Part shown: in pieces, positions 8,291 to 17,555 of the stretch
Layout of the letters: each line of letters starts with the position of its first letter
Numbering within the stretch: the stretch's first letter is position 1
Assembly: GCF_040702995.1 (NCBI RefSeq)
Contig: NZ_CP159992.1
Span: forward strand, 2,381,501-2,445,500
DNA: 64,000 nt
From: Paenibacillus sp. AN1007
GTDB lineage: Bacteria > Bacillota > Bacilli > Paenibacillales > Paenibacillaceae
Direction of reading: 5' to 3'
Notes under the pieces: model-generated
What the model was told of the DNA's origin: nothing
The model's database searches: none
Seen by the model: the letters and a program-made list of their open reading frames with translations, nothing else
Program-made: the position numbers and the translations under genes

Positions 8291-10699
8291 TCATAAGCGC
8301 TCCTTCATTTCAGATTCCGATGATGGATTCTGCCAATTCATTACGATGCTGAATTCGCCGTTCTCTTCTCCTCTTACTATTTGACCATTCGGCAAAACAA
8401 TCGTGCATGAGATTTGCTCTGGCCAAGCGGCATGCATGCGAAATGTAGAATCGACAAGCTGCCATTGTACGGAAACCATGCCTTTAGAGGTCATTGCACA
8501 CCCTTCAGCGTGGGAAAGGCGGCCGATTTGCGGACTTATTTTTATCTTCTCGCAGCCTGGGGCAGAGGGCTGAATCCCTAACGTTTCTGTTGTATATTCA
8601 TAAATAGGCACGGAGCCCCAAGCGTGAGCATCGCTGCGCTTGCTTACAGTATCTTCCATCCACGTTGTTAGCCCTTCACACGCCATTTGCCGCCATGGAG
8701 CCAGTAAATCATATACTTTATCGTACAAACCAACTAAAGAAAGCGCACGGAACTGGTAGATGGACATCGCGAATGAACAGGGTACGAAGTCCGGGCATTC
8801 GATCGAGTGAAGGATTGCATGCCTGGCCTCTCTTCCTGTCAACGTTCCACTTAACACAGCCCAAATTTGGACATGTTGGCTGAAAAGCTCCAGTCCGGGG
8901 CCGTCGGTAAGACTGCCAGGGCGGCTGATCGACATGCAGTTTTCCTTAACAGCTAGCTGCATGCGTTCGGCTCGATCAAGATACTCCTTCGCAACGCTCC
9001 TTCTATCAGTAAAAGCAGCAAGCTCAGCAGCTCTTTGCAGTGCGTAAGTATACATTAGACAATAAACCGTCAGCGGGCCTTGGCGGGCTGCGTCAGGGAC
9101 GCCATATTCTTCCTTCCATTTATCAGCCCAGTCTACAAAGGACCAATACCGAGGGTTCATCTTACCGATCAGACCGCTTGTCTCAATCTGCCGATAGAAA
9201 TAACCGAGTATGGCATCTACACCAGGCAGGTATTGCTCAACAAGTTTCCGGTCTCCCACAAACATCATGTGGTCATGCAGCATGTAAATCCAATATAATG
9301 AAAAGCCTGGTATGACTTGGGTTGATACACTAGGATATCGGGACTGTGTTAATCCCTCCGGAAGCAAGGAACTGTAAAAATCAAATAAAGTTTTGCGGGC
9401 AAGCCTGTCATCGCCAGATAGAATATAGGTGAACTGGATTTGGGAGCGGGTATCCATCACATATTGAAGCTGCTCATAATACGGACAATCTTCGTATGTT
9501 TCATGCATGCATCGTTTAAGCGTTCTGACGCTAATATCCCATAAAGCAGTTTCTTGAGGATCTGAAGAACGATATTGGGCGATGACATCAAGCGGGTAAC
9601 CTGTTTCTCTATAAGAAAATTTACGAAGCGTTAATGGTGCTTCTCCTGTCCTGATTTCAACTCTGACATAGCGGAATGTCCGGAACCAGAATGGTTCATA
9701 TTTCTCTATAAATTCTCCGCTTTCCTGTTCCATGCCACTAGGTCTATAAATATCCAAATCACCATATAAATCTCCATTTGTACTGTCCGTCCGATCCCCT
9801 TTGTCGCGTATCCAAGGGACTGATATGGGCGGATTCTCATAACATTCGGCACACAACAGCTTAATTTCACTCCCTTGACCTCCGGACAAATCCATCTCAA
9901 GGTAACCTGTAGTCAGCTCTCCGGCGTCAAAATCTATCGTTATAACTGAATGAGGTGCGATCGTTAACGAGCGGTCATACGTCACCAGTTTTAACCAATC
10001 AGGCTTGCTTCCTTTTTCCGAGAGTCGGGAAATACCAACAAACCGGCGTTCAGTTTCATAGAGAGGAGGAATGGGACGTTTTCTTAACTCCCACGGTTTT
10101 AGTTCCCCATGAACGATATCGAATACATATCGGGAGGCCTTCTCCCACTTTTCTGGAACATAGCCTGCTTCTGTCCATCCAAAAGGACGCTTGAATCCGT
10201 CAACGGCTTCCGAAATTCCGAGAAATTGCGTATATACGCCTTGAGATAAAGTAATCGCCTCATCCTTCATACATTCCCAGGATTCATCGGTATGTGCAGC
10301 TGCAGCCTGAGTATTCTGCTCATCTCTGATGACAGCATGCACATACAGCCCGGCAAGCCGCGTACGCCATACAGACTGATTTCCACCGCCTGTATAAGGA
10401 TAACGCAGCACCTGAGCAGCAAAAACGTTTATGCCTTCTTTCAGGTATTCTCCAATCTCAACTTCCTCATAATGCCACGTGAACCGGTCGCCTTTGCAAG
10501 GTCCCCGGCTTACGGGTATACCATTGACATAAAGCAAATAACGGCTGTCAGCTGAAATACGAAGCGCACAGTTATGCCTGCCTTTTCGAAGTTCAAATGT
10601 TTTTCTAAAATAGACAAATCCTCCTCCCTTAGCTTCATTTTCTTCCTTCCAATGAGGGTGCCATATCCAGCTTGCCTCTTCTTCCCAATCAGGACTCAT
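8291..10699 (-). CDS. GH78-like alpha-L-rhamnosidase, divergent subtype
   Basis: An 802-residue protein with no signal peptide. Two beta-sandwich regions are followed by an (alpha/alpha)6 barrel. The motif EDCPYYEQLQYVMDTR keeps acidic residues Asp404, Glu409 and Asp416 at the spacing (0, +5, +12) of the GH78 acidic residues, but the surroundings differ from the usual CPQRxERxGW. It is related to the protein at 31014. Last gene of the transporter operon (25 bp after the permease; AAGGAGG site), so it probably acts on what that transporter imports. Rhamnosidase activity is likely; a uronic-acid or other deoxy-sugar substrate is possible. Confidence 0.82.
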   Translation of the reverse strand: MSPDWEEEASWIWHPHWKEENEAKGGGFVYFRKTFELRKGRHNCALRISADSRYLLYVNGIPVSRGPCKGDRFTWHYEEVEIGEYLKEGINVFAAQVLRYPYTGGGNQSVWRTRLAGLYVHAVIRDEQNTQAAAAHTDESWECMKDEAITLSQGVYTQFLGISEAVDGFKRPFGWTEAGYVPEKWEKASRYVFDIVHGELKPWELRKRPIPPLYETERRFVGISRLSEKGSKPDWLKLVTYDRSLTIAPHSVITIDFDAGELTTGYLEMDLSGGQGSEIKLLCAECYENPPISVPWIRDKGDRTDSTNGDLYGDLDIYRPSGMEQESGEFIEKYEPFWFRTFRYVRVEIRTGEAPLTLRKFSYRETGYPLDVIAQYRSSDPQETALWDISVRTLKRCMHETYEDCPYYEQLQYVMDTRSQIQFTYILSGDDRLARKTLFDFYSSLLPEGLTQSRYPSVSTQVIPGFSLYWIYMLHDHMMFVGDRKLVEQYLPGVDAILGYFYRQIETSGLIGKMNPRYWSFVDWADKWKEEYGVPDAARQGPLTVYCLMYTYALQRAAELAAFTDRRSVAKEYLDRAERMQLAVKENCMSISRPGSLTDGPGLELFSQHVQIWAVLSGTLTGREARHAILHSIECPDFVPCSFAMSIYQFRALSLVGLYDKVYDLLAPWRQMACEGLTTWMEDTVSKRSDAHAWGSVPIYEYTTETLGIQPSAPGCEKIKISPQIGRLSHAEGCAMTSKGMVSVQWQLVDSTFRMHAAWPEQISCTIVLPNGQIVRGEENGEFSIVMNWQNPSSESEMKERL

Positions 10700-10724
10700 A
10701 AGTGACCTCCTTTTTGCAGATCGA

Positions 10725-11552
10725 TTACTCTTTTACACTTCCTGAAGCGACTCCTGAAATAATTCGTTCCGAAAAGATGAAAAATAATATGAGAACCGGA
10801 ATGGTTGCAATGACGGAAGTTGCCAATGCTTTATCCATATTGAGCAGAATATTGGATGTATACTTCATAACTGCCAGCGGTATTGTCTTGACTGCGTCGT
10901 CTTGAAGCATAATTAACGGCAGGAAAAATTGGTTCCAGATATTAACGGACAATATAATGCACAGACTGACGATTACTGGTGAAGCAAGCGGAAACATAAT
11001 TCGGTAAAAAATTCTCCATTCTCCGGCGCCGTCTATTCGTGCGGATTCGGCCAGAGCGTCCGGCAAGCCGGCAAAGAAATTCGTGAGCATCAGTACAGCC
11101 ATTGATAATCCCGCTGATAACACCAGAATTACACTCCACGGAGAATTAATCAGTCCAAGATTCTTGATAATCAGAAATACGGGAACCACACCGAGCTGGA
11201 CAGGGAACATGAGACCGATCAAAAAATACAGCATTACACCTTGCTTAAACTTAAAAGAGTAACGACCTAAACCATAAGCAACCATGGAGGCTAAGGCTAC
11301 AATGATGATGATTGTCATCATGAGGATAAATACGCTGTTCCAGATATTGACGCCGAAATGCTCGTTGCGAAAAACTTTGACATAGGATTCCAATGTAAAG
11401 GACTTGGGCCAGCCCAGTGTATTTGACAGTACATCCTGCTTGGTGCGAAATGAGTTCCATGTAAGATACCCAAGGATGAGTAAGGTGAAGGAAGAGTACA
11501 CCCAGAGGATCAGCTTCGTTACATACAGCTTTTTGACATCAGCCATGATCAT
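10725..11552 (-). CDS. Carbohydrate ABC transporter permease, MalG type
   Basis: 275 residues with six predicted membrane segments and the EAA loop AESARIDGAGEWRIFYRIMFP (about residues 175-195) that contacts the ATPase. It pairs with the permease whose stop overlaps its ATG by 4 bp (ATGA), implying coupled translation. With the binding protein at 12536 it forms a CUT1 importer for an oligosaccharide. No ATPase gene is in the window; such systems usually share an MsmX-type ATPase encoded elsewhere. The sugar is inferred from the GH78-like enzyme that follows. Confidence 0.92.
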   Translation of the reverse strand: MIMADVKKLYVTKLILWVYSSFTLLILGYLTWNSFRTKQDVLSNTLGWPKSFTLESYVKVFRNEHFGVNIWNSVFILMMTIIIIVALASMVAYGLGRYSFKFKQGVMLYFLIGLMFPVQLGVVPVFLIIKNLGLINSPWSVILVLSAGLSMAVLMLTNFFAGLPDALAESARIDGAGEWRIFYRIMFPLASPVIVSLCIILSVNIWNQFFLPLIMLQDDAVKTIPLAVMKYTSNILLNMDKALATSVIATIPVLILFFIFSERIISGVASGSVKE

Positions 11553-12469
11553 TTCTCCTCCTTATAAGTGAATCTTAGCTGAATCAAAGCAACCACAAAG
11601 ATGATGGCAAACATTACGACGGCAATGGTAGTCCCCATACCTACGGAGTTTGTGCTTACCGTTCCTCCCATTGCGCCGGTCGTTCCGAAAGTAATTCTGT
11701 AGAAAAACAGTGTCATCACATCCATCGAATTGTTAATACCGCCGCTCACCCCTCCCAGCAAATAGCTGAAATCAAATAAGGTCATGGCAGCGATATAACT
11801 GATCATAGCAATATTTACAATACTGGAACGGATCTGCGGTATAATGACCGAGAAGAACCGTCTCCAGTAGCCGGCTCCGTCCAAATAAGAAGCTTCCATC
11901 ACTTCGTCGGACAGCATCTTCATGGCTGCCACGAAGTAGATCATACTGAAGCCTACACCGGCCCAAGCATTCATAATGAACAAGGTAAGGACCTCGTAGC
12001 CCGGAACCCCTAACCAATTTCGAGCATGTTCTCCTAACCCGATTAGCTGGAGAAATTCATTGAAAATACCGATATTCTGGTCAAAAACAAGTGTAGCCAG
12101 AAATACGATAACGCTAGTGGTAATAAACTGTGGAGCAAAGATCATTGTTTGAAAAAAACGGTAGCCTTTTACACGTGTATAAATGACATAGGCAAAATAA
12201 AGCTGTATAGGAATCAGTAGTCCGACGTTAAGCACGACCAATATCACATTGTTCTTAAGCGCATTTAAGAACTGCCGTTTTAATTCCGAATTAGTGAACA
12301 ATTCAATATAATTATCAAAGCCTACAAACACCTTCTCACTAAAACCGTTTGACTGAAACAGACTAAGCTGGGCAGCTGAGAAAATGGGATAGATCACGAA
12401 AATAGAATACAGAATAAAACCGGGCAATATGAACCACAAATAAGGTTTCTTTCTAAGCCACTGCAACAC
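11549..12469 (-). CDS. Carbohydrate ABC transporter permease, MalF type
   Basis: 306 residues with six predicted membrane segments and the EAA-type loop EASYLDGAGYWRRFFSVIIP (about residues 215-235). It forms the membrane channel with the downstream permease. The start is GTG 12469, preceded by GGAGG at 8 nt. It is separated from the binding-protein gene by 66 bp containing a long perfect hairpin, which probably lowers permease output relative to the binding protein. Confidence 0.92.
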   Translation of the reverse strand: MLQWLRKKPYLWFILPGFILYSIFVIYPIFSAAQLSLFQSNGFSEKVFVGFDNYIELFTNSELKRQFLNALKNNVILVVLNVGLLIPIQLYFAYVIYTRVKGYRFFQTMIFAPQFITTSVIVFLATLVFDQNIGIFNEFLQLIGLGEHARNWLGVPGYEVLTLFIMNAWAGVGFSMIYFVAAMKMLSDEVMEASYLDGAGYWRRFFSVIIPQIRSSIVNIAMISYIAAMTLFDFSYLLGGVSGGINNSMDVMTLFFYRITFGTTGAMGGTVSTNSVGMGTTIAVVMFAIIFVVALIQLRFTYKEEK

Positions 12470-12488
12470 CTAGATCGCCTCCAAATGA

Positions 12489-12524
12489 TTTGGACGGTTA
12501 AGCAGCTCGGCTTAACCGTCCAAA
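12489..12524 (-). promoter_or_regulatory. Perfect 15-bp intercistronic hairpin between binding protein and permease
   Basis: TTTGGACGGTTAAGC and GCTTAACCGTCCAAA are perfect inverted repeats around a 6-nt loop, starting 11 nt after the binding-protein stop. No U-run follows on the operon strand, so this looks like an mRNA-stabilising or leaky attenuating element rather than a full terminator. Confidence 0.75.
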
Positions 12525-12535
12525 AATCGTTCTGA

Positions 12536-13825
12536 TTATTTTGTGCGGAGCAGCGCTTCTTCCAGCATGTCTGCAGCTTGCTGACCATCAATATGAGAGG
12601 TCAACAGTTGCGGCATTACTTGCTGAAGGAAGATATCATTCAACTTGATCTCTTCTGTTGATATGTTCGTTAATACGGAATAAATATTATGACCCAGGGA
12701 ATCAAACGCACTCAATTCTTTGACTCCCTCATCTCTAGGCGTGATATCCTGCAGGGCCGGCACCATACCTGTTTCATCCTCAAACAGCTGTTGAGCTTTT
12801 TGGCTGGACAGAAACTTTACATATTCGACCGCTTCTTCCGGATGCTTGGTTCCAGCAGATACGGCAAAAGTGGTCGCATTACTGAAGCTTTGCGGAGCAA
12901 TGCGTTCACCAGATCCTGTCGGGATATAAAATCTGCCGAGGTTTATTCCAGCGCCTACGAAGGTTGGATCATTCCAGGTACCATCTGCCATCATTGCTGT
13001 CCTGCCGTTAGTAAATGCCAACTGGGCTCCGGCATTGTCTACAGAGGCCAAATCCTTGGTGAAATAACCTTTGTCGGCGAACTCTCTGATCGTTTGGAAT
13101 ACCTTGATTATGCTTGGGTCTTTGAAAGAACCAGTCCCCTCATTAATCTTGCTTAATGCTTCCTCAGCGGCAGCAGGCATTAGCGCAAAGGCAAGCCAGG
13201 CCCGTTCGAATTCAGCTTTACCGGGAACGCTGAAAGGTGTGATTCCCTTATCCTTTAATGCCGCGACCAACGTCACGAACTCATCTAACGTTGCCGGAGC
13301 CTGCAAACCTTCCTTTTCAAAAATGTCCTTATTATAATAAATCAACTGAGAGTCCATAAAGGCCGGAGGCGAGGAATATAGTTTTCCGTCCACCTTTGCG
13401 TATTCCATGAGGTCTTCCCCGAAACGGCTGGTATCGAGTCCGTAATCATCCAGATCAAGCAATGCACCGCTCTGCACATACAGCTTCATTTTAGGCGTCT
13501 TGTTTCCTTGAACATAGAACACATCCGGCAGCGAGTTGCTCTTAACAGCCGTATCGATCGCTGTCTCTGACCCTGAGAATTGAAAGTTTAATTTGATATT
13601 CGGATGTTCTTCTTCAAATGCTTGATTGATTGCGGTAAATCCCGACTCAAACGATGATTGGTTAGACTGGTCTCCCCACACGGTTAATTCCACTTGTTTT
13701 TCAGTTCCGGCTTTGCTGCCTTGATCGGGTGAAGAGCTGTTTGTGTTGTCGCCACATGCTGCCAACAGCAAGACGGAGACACCTGTCACTGCAAGAAGTA
13801 CTTTTCTGAATAACCCCTTTTTCAT
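12536..13825 (-). CDS. Sugar ABC transporter binding lipoprotein (CUT1)
   Basis: 429 residues. A lipoprotein signal peptide ends in the lipobox LLAAC (Cys24), so the protein is tethered outside the membrane. The mature part has the type-I extracellular sugar-binding fold with TVWGDQSNQ near the N-terminus and an FAVSAGTKHPEEAVEYVKFL segment near residue 340. It captures an oligosaccharide for the two permeases that follow. Its promoter lies just downstream of the YesN/YesM genes, which therefore probably control it. The substrate is not readable from sequence. Confidence 0.92.
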   Translation of the reverse strand: MKKGLFRKVLLAVTGVSVLLLAACGDNTNSSSPDQGSKAGTEKQVELTVWGDQSNQSSFESGFTAINQAFEEEHPNIKLNFQFSGSETAIDTAVKSNSLPDVFYVQGNKTPKMKLYVQSGALLDLDDYGLDTSRFGEDLMEYAKVDGKLYSSPPAFMDSQLIYYNKDIFEKEGLQAPATLDEFVTLVAALKDKGITPFSVPGKAEFERAWLAFALMPAAAEEALSKINEGTGSFKDPSIIKVFQTIREFADKGYFTKDLASVDNAGAQLAFTNGRTAMMADGTWNDPTFVGAGINLGRFYIPTGSGERIAPQSFSNATTFAVSAGTKHPEEAVEYVKFLSSQKAQQLFEDETGMVPALQDITPRDEGVKELSAFDSLGHNIYSVLTNISTEEIKLNDIFLQQVMPQLLTSHIDGQQAADMLEEALLRTK

Positions 13826-13870
13826 TTTTTATTTCTCCCTTCGTGTCTAACGGTTTGTAAGCATGTAATA

Positions 13871-13899
13871 ATCATAGTTCACAAAATAAAGCGTTTCCA
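13871..13899 (-). promoter_or_regulatory. Probable promoter of the sugar ABC/GH78-like operon
   Basis: Towards the binding-protein gene: -35-like TGGAAA (plus 13894-13899), 17 nt, -10 TATGAT (13871-13876). The -35 overlaps TGGAAACGCTTTAT (13886-13899), a weaker cre-like sequence. Both calls are by eye. Confidence 0.4.
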
Positions 13900-13956
13900 T
13901 GAACAAGTTTTTGTTTATGATTCCACATTATTCGATAGTTGCATTTGATTTAGGGC

Positions 13957-13984
13957 AAAAAACCGGAACAGTGATGTCCCGGTT
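13957..13984 (-). terminator. Intrinsic terminator of the yesM-yesN pair
   Basis: On the minus strand AACCGGGACA pairs with TGTTCCGGTT (10 bp, one G-T wobble) over the loop TCAC, followed by TTTTG. It lies 36 bp after the response-regulator stop. Confidence 0.85.
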
Positions 13985-14019
13985 GATCGTCATTCCATAT
14001 TATTAGATGAACATTCCAT

Positions 14020-15615
14020 TTATTTAGTTGAGAAGCCAGTCGAGTTTCTGAATTCAGAAACGGTCATTCCGGTAACTTTTTTAAACACCTTCACGAAATA
14101 ATTCGAGTTTGGATATCCCACACGGGAAGCTACCTCTTCAGCAGAAAGCGAGTATCGCTTCATGAGATCTACAGATTTACGGATACGAACCTGGGTCAGG
14201 TATTCAAGAAACGTCATCCCCATTTCCCGGCTAAATCGATGACTGAAATAATGAATGTTTAAATTCACTAAGCCTGCGGCATCCTCAAGCCGAATGCTTT
14301 GGGCGAAATGTGCTTCTACATAACGAAAAACCGGCTCCAGCCATGTTTGCGATTTCATCCTAGCGGTGGCGGATAAGTCATTGAACCGTTTAATCATCTG
14401 TAAAAAGCAGGACTTTAATTCGTCCCATGTTCGGATGGAATCCACTGAATAAAAGGGGAGGGTCATAAAATCGGACTTCTCTGTATCAATCAGCATATTC
14501 ATGTTCGATGGATCATTTTGATAAATTTTAAGCATACACTGGACCAAACGGAACGCAGTATAGGGAGAATAACGTGTCTCTAGTTCGCTGCCTACGGCGT
14601 CCAGCCACTTCGCCATTTCTTCCTCTGAAGCTGATTTCAATATGCTTATAAATTGCTGCTGCCATTGTTGAAACTTTATGTCTAGCTGCTCCTGAACAAC
14701 ATTTAGACTCGCATCAAAGCGGTACAAGCCTGGCCCATTGAAAAAGGATCGGTCAATCATTTGCTCTGCTTGGTTTCTTATCACTTTACACTTCTGAAAG
14801 ATCAGATGATCAGACATACCGGCTGATACTGTAATGGCAAGATTCTGCTTCACTGTGTCCATCCATTCTTTTACCAGACCGGCCATCATCGTTGTTTCTT
14901 CCGAATTTGTTTCTCGACTAAAGAGTAAGCCGTGAAAAAAGCCTTGATCAAACCCTAGAGGAATTGCATGAGTCGTTTTATTCATAAGATCTTGCAGGAG
15001 AAAGCCCAAGGCAGTCTGGTCATCATCGTTGCCTGAGTTATCCGTTGACCAAATACGAATAGCAACCCAACAAACGAAAGCAGCTTCTTTCAAAAGGTCT
15101 GTAAGCACAGGGTACTCTTTGTGAGAGAAATCCGCCGCAAAAGCAACAATACCCGGAAGTATTCTGGATTGTGCCATCAGTCGCTGCCTTTCTTCATCCA
15201 TGGCATTGGCCCGGCTCTGTCTAGCGCGAACCTTTGAGGAGAGTCTCTCTGATAATCGGGTCAGTGTTGAAATCAATTCATCTGGGTCGAACAGATGCTT
15301 TGGAATATAGTCCTGCACACCCAATTGGATTGATCTTCTTGTATATTCAAACTCTTCATAGCTGCTCAGGACTAAAATGATCATCTCTTTATCCGTCTCT
15401 CTAATTCGTCTTATCAATTCTAGACCATCCATTTCAGGCATTCGTATATCGGTCAGCAGCACTTCGGGGTAACCATCTGTAGAAAAGGCCTCCCATGCCT
15501 CCTTGCCGTTCCGATAAACCCCTTGTATTTCATAGCCATTTTCATGCCAGTCAATAATAGTTTGAAATCCAACCCGAACCAGGGATTCATCATCTACAAT
15601 CGCGATTTTAATCAT
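14020..15615 (-). CDS. YesN-type response regulator, AraC output domain
   Basis: 531 residues. The N-terminal receiver domain has acidic pocket DDE (8-10), phospho-acceptor Asp56 in LLTDIRMPEMDG, and a conserved Lys near 106. A long middle region (about 130-420) is typical of YesN proteins. The C-terminus has the AraC double helix-turn-helix (LEDAAGLVNLNIHYFSHRFS; SAEEVASRVGYPNSNYFVKV). Its ATG overlaps the kinase stop by 8 bp. It should activate the adjacent ABC/GH78-like operon when the kinase senses extracellular carbohydrate; the target is inferred from position. Confidence 0.9.
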   Translation of the reverse strand: MIKIAIVDDESLVRVGFQTIIDWHENGYEIQGVYRNGKEAWEAFSTDGYPEVLLTDIRMPEMDGLELIRRIRETDKEMIILVLSSYEEFEYTRRSIQLGVQDYIPKHLFDPDELISTLTRLSERLSSKVRARQSRANAMDEERQRLMAQSRILPGIVAFAADFSHKEYPVLTDLLKEAAFVCWVAIRIWSTDNSGNDDDQTALGFLLQDLMNKTTHAIPLGFDQGFFHGLLFSRETNSEETTMMAGLVKEWMDTVKQNLAITVSAGMSDHLIFQKCKVIRNQAEQMIDRSFFNGPGLYRFDASLNVVQEQLDIKFQQWQQQFISILKSASEEEMAKWLDAVGSELETRYSPYTAFRLVQCMLKIYQNDPSNMNMLIDTEKSDFMTLPFYSVDSIRTWDELKSCFLQMIKRFNDLSATARMKSQTWLEPVFRYVEAHFAQSIRLEDAAGLVNLNIHYFSHRFSREMGMTFLEYLTQVRIRKSVDLMKRYSLSAEEVASRVGYPNSNYFVKVFKKVTGMTVSEFRNSTGFSTK

Positions 15616-17401
15616 TTTCGTTTGGCCATCCTTCTTTCAAGATAGGAAGCTTTAATTCCACAGTAGTGCCTGCTCCCCGTTCACTCGTAATGTTCATTCC
15701 GTAGGCAGGACCATAGAACATTTCAATCCTCTCTTTCACACTCAATAATCCGATGTGGCTTCCAGTTCCGCTGCTCATAACCTGCTGGATTTCAGATAAG
15801 CGCTCTTGATCTATTCCGCTGCCATTGTCCCATACCCGAATACTAAGCATCCCTTTCTCTGCTTTTGCCTCCAGACGAATCTGTCCTGAATGATCAATAG
15901 ACGACAAACCATGAACTATAGCATTTTCTAAGAGCGGCTGAATCAAAAATTTAAGCAGCCGATACGGTTTCACCTCATCCTCCAGTTCGACCTGAAATAT
16001 AAAGTTTTGATGACGTACTTGTTGAATCTTGACAAATTCACGCATGACGTTAATTTCGTTTTCAAGCGAAACAAGTTCATTGGTGTCTCTGATCGAGTAT
16101 CTCAACAGATTGCTCAATGCATCAACTATCTCTTTTATATGATCCTGTTTTCGTATCATGGCCATCCACCGGATAGTATTTAACGTATTGTAGATGAAGT
16201 GAGGAGAAAGTTGATTTTGGAGCACTTTTAACTGCACCTGCCGTTTGCGTTCTTCACTGGCCTTTACTTCACCTAATAGATTGTAGATTTCATACATAAC
16301 AGAAATAAAGGTTTCATTCAGCTGCGTAATTTCTCTGGCCCCTCTGAATTTGGTAAGGGAGTTAGGCTTCTCCCCGCGCAATCCTCTCCGCATATTGGCA
16401 AGAAGCCTCGCGATCGGCAAAGCAATGTCGGTACGAATCAGGTAGGAGGCAGCCAAACCAAGGACCAGACTTCCCCCGGCCAGCCAAGCTGCAAAAACAC
16501 TCATTCGGTAGACGGTGGCATACACGGTATTTAGAGCATACTCCGCTGTAAGCGTCCATTCATTGTAATCAATACTTTGTTCAAGACGTAAAACTTCAGA
16601 AAAGGTATCTTCCTGTATTACTTGTTCTTGAAGCAGCACTCTATCCGGACCGTTAAGGAAAAAAGCAGTATTGGAACCTGCCATAGCAGAGCTAAGAACG
16701 TCCCTGAGTACATTAGAAGAAACAATAAGATAAAAATATCCTATAGGTCGGAAGTTCTCATCTTTAATGACACGCCCTAACCTGAAAGCACTTACATCAT
16801 TATCTGTAGTATAACCTGACCTTACAGAATCCCAATAAGGTGCTCCGTTGGCTGTAACCGTATTTGACTTTCCTTTCTCACTTAAAGGCTCTTGTTCATC
16901 TTGGCCGATGATAAAGGTCGTGTTGTCAGTCATAAATACACATCCTTTGATACGGTTGCTGTCTAGTCCTCCAATGATCGGCAGCACACTTCGCTCCAGC
17001 TGCTGCTGCAGTTCGATTTTTTCAAATTCGTTATGTACCGGTTCAGACAGAATTGCTCCTATTTCATCTGAGGTTAGAATGTGCAGACTCACATTGTTAT
17101 AGGTCTCTATGGTTGCTTCCAGTTTGTCTACAGTCAGGCTCGTAATCGAATCGGAATATGACTCGGCGTTGGTACGGATCGCAGCATTATAGTTCTGGGC
17201 TAAGAGACTTAGTCCAACGATAGAGGGGAGAACAAATAAGGGCAAGTAAAACAGGACCAGCTTCTTGGTCAAACTCCAACTATTCCATCGACGATTTAAC
17301 CATTTGTATCCAGGTAGATAGGAAAGGGATTTTCTCATGCCAGATTCTTCTATACCTCCTATGCTGCTCTTAAAGAGAGTAACAGCCCTTACCTGATTCA
17401 T
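15608..17401 (-). CDS. YesM-type sensor histidine kinase
   Basis: 597 residues: membrane segment near 50-70, extracellular sensor loop to about 300, second membrane segment and HAMP domain, then a His-kinase domain with LSPHFIYNTLNTIRWM (phospho-acceptor His) and an ATPase domain with PLLENAIVHGL and DNGSGID. Partner of the overlapping YesN gene. The start is uncertain: the first ATG (17401) has no clear ribosome site, while the ATG at 17338 has AGGAGG but 16 nt away. The cytoplasmic N-terminus may therefore be 21 residues shorter. The ligand is unknown, probably a pectic or hemicellulosic fragment. Confidence 0.9.
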   Translation of the reverse strand: MNQVRAVTLFKSSIGGIEESGMRKSLSYLPGYKWLNRRWNSWSLTKKLVLFYLPLFVLPSIVGLSLLAQNYNAAIRTNAESYSDSITSLTVDKLEATIETYNNVSLHILTSDEIGAILSEPVHNEFEKIELQQQLERSVLPIIGGLDSNRIKGCVFMTDNTTFIIGQDEQEPLSEKGKSNTVTANGAPYWDSVRSGYTTDNDVSAFRLGRVIKDENFRPIGYFYLIVSSNVLRDVLSSAMAGSNTAFFLNGPDRVLLQEQVIQEDTFSEVLRLEQSIDYNEWTLTAEYALNTVYATVYRMSVFAAWLAGGSLVLGLAASYLIRTDIALPIARLLANMRRGLRGEKPNSLTKFRGAREITQLNETFISVMYEIYNLLGEVKASEERKRQVQLKVLQNQLSPHFIYNTLNTIRWMAMIRKQDHIKEIVDALSNLLRYSIRDTNELVSLENEINVMREFVKIQQVRHQNFIFQVELEDEVKPYRLLKFLIQPLLENAIVHGLSSIDHSGQIRLEAKAEKGMLSIRVWDNGSGIDQERLSEIQQVMSSGTGSHIGLLSVKERIEMFYGPAYGMNITSERGAGTTVELKLPILKEGWPNEND

Positions 17402-17507
17402 TTAAACAACCAAGCAGTTCTTTAAAAGTAGCATAGCCGAAAAGGTGCAGCCCGGCAACAAGGTATCTATGTCAGGATGTAGTTAGCTAAGCAACTGGAA
17501 AAAACAA

Positions 17508-17528
17508 AAAGCCGCTATAAGCGACTTT
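17508..17528 (-). terminator. Intrinsic terminator after the GH53-like gene
   Basis: On the minus strand AAGTCGCT pairs with AGCGGCTT (one G-T wobble) around a short loop and runs into TTTTTGTTTTTT. It separates the GH53-like gene from the kinase gene. Confidence 0.85.
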
Positions 17529-17555
17529 TCTATAAAGACCTGATAAAATTAATCT

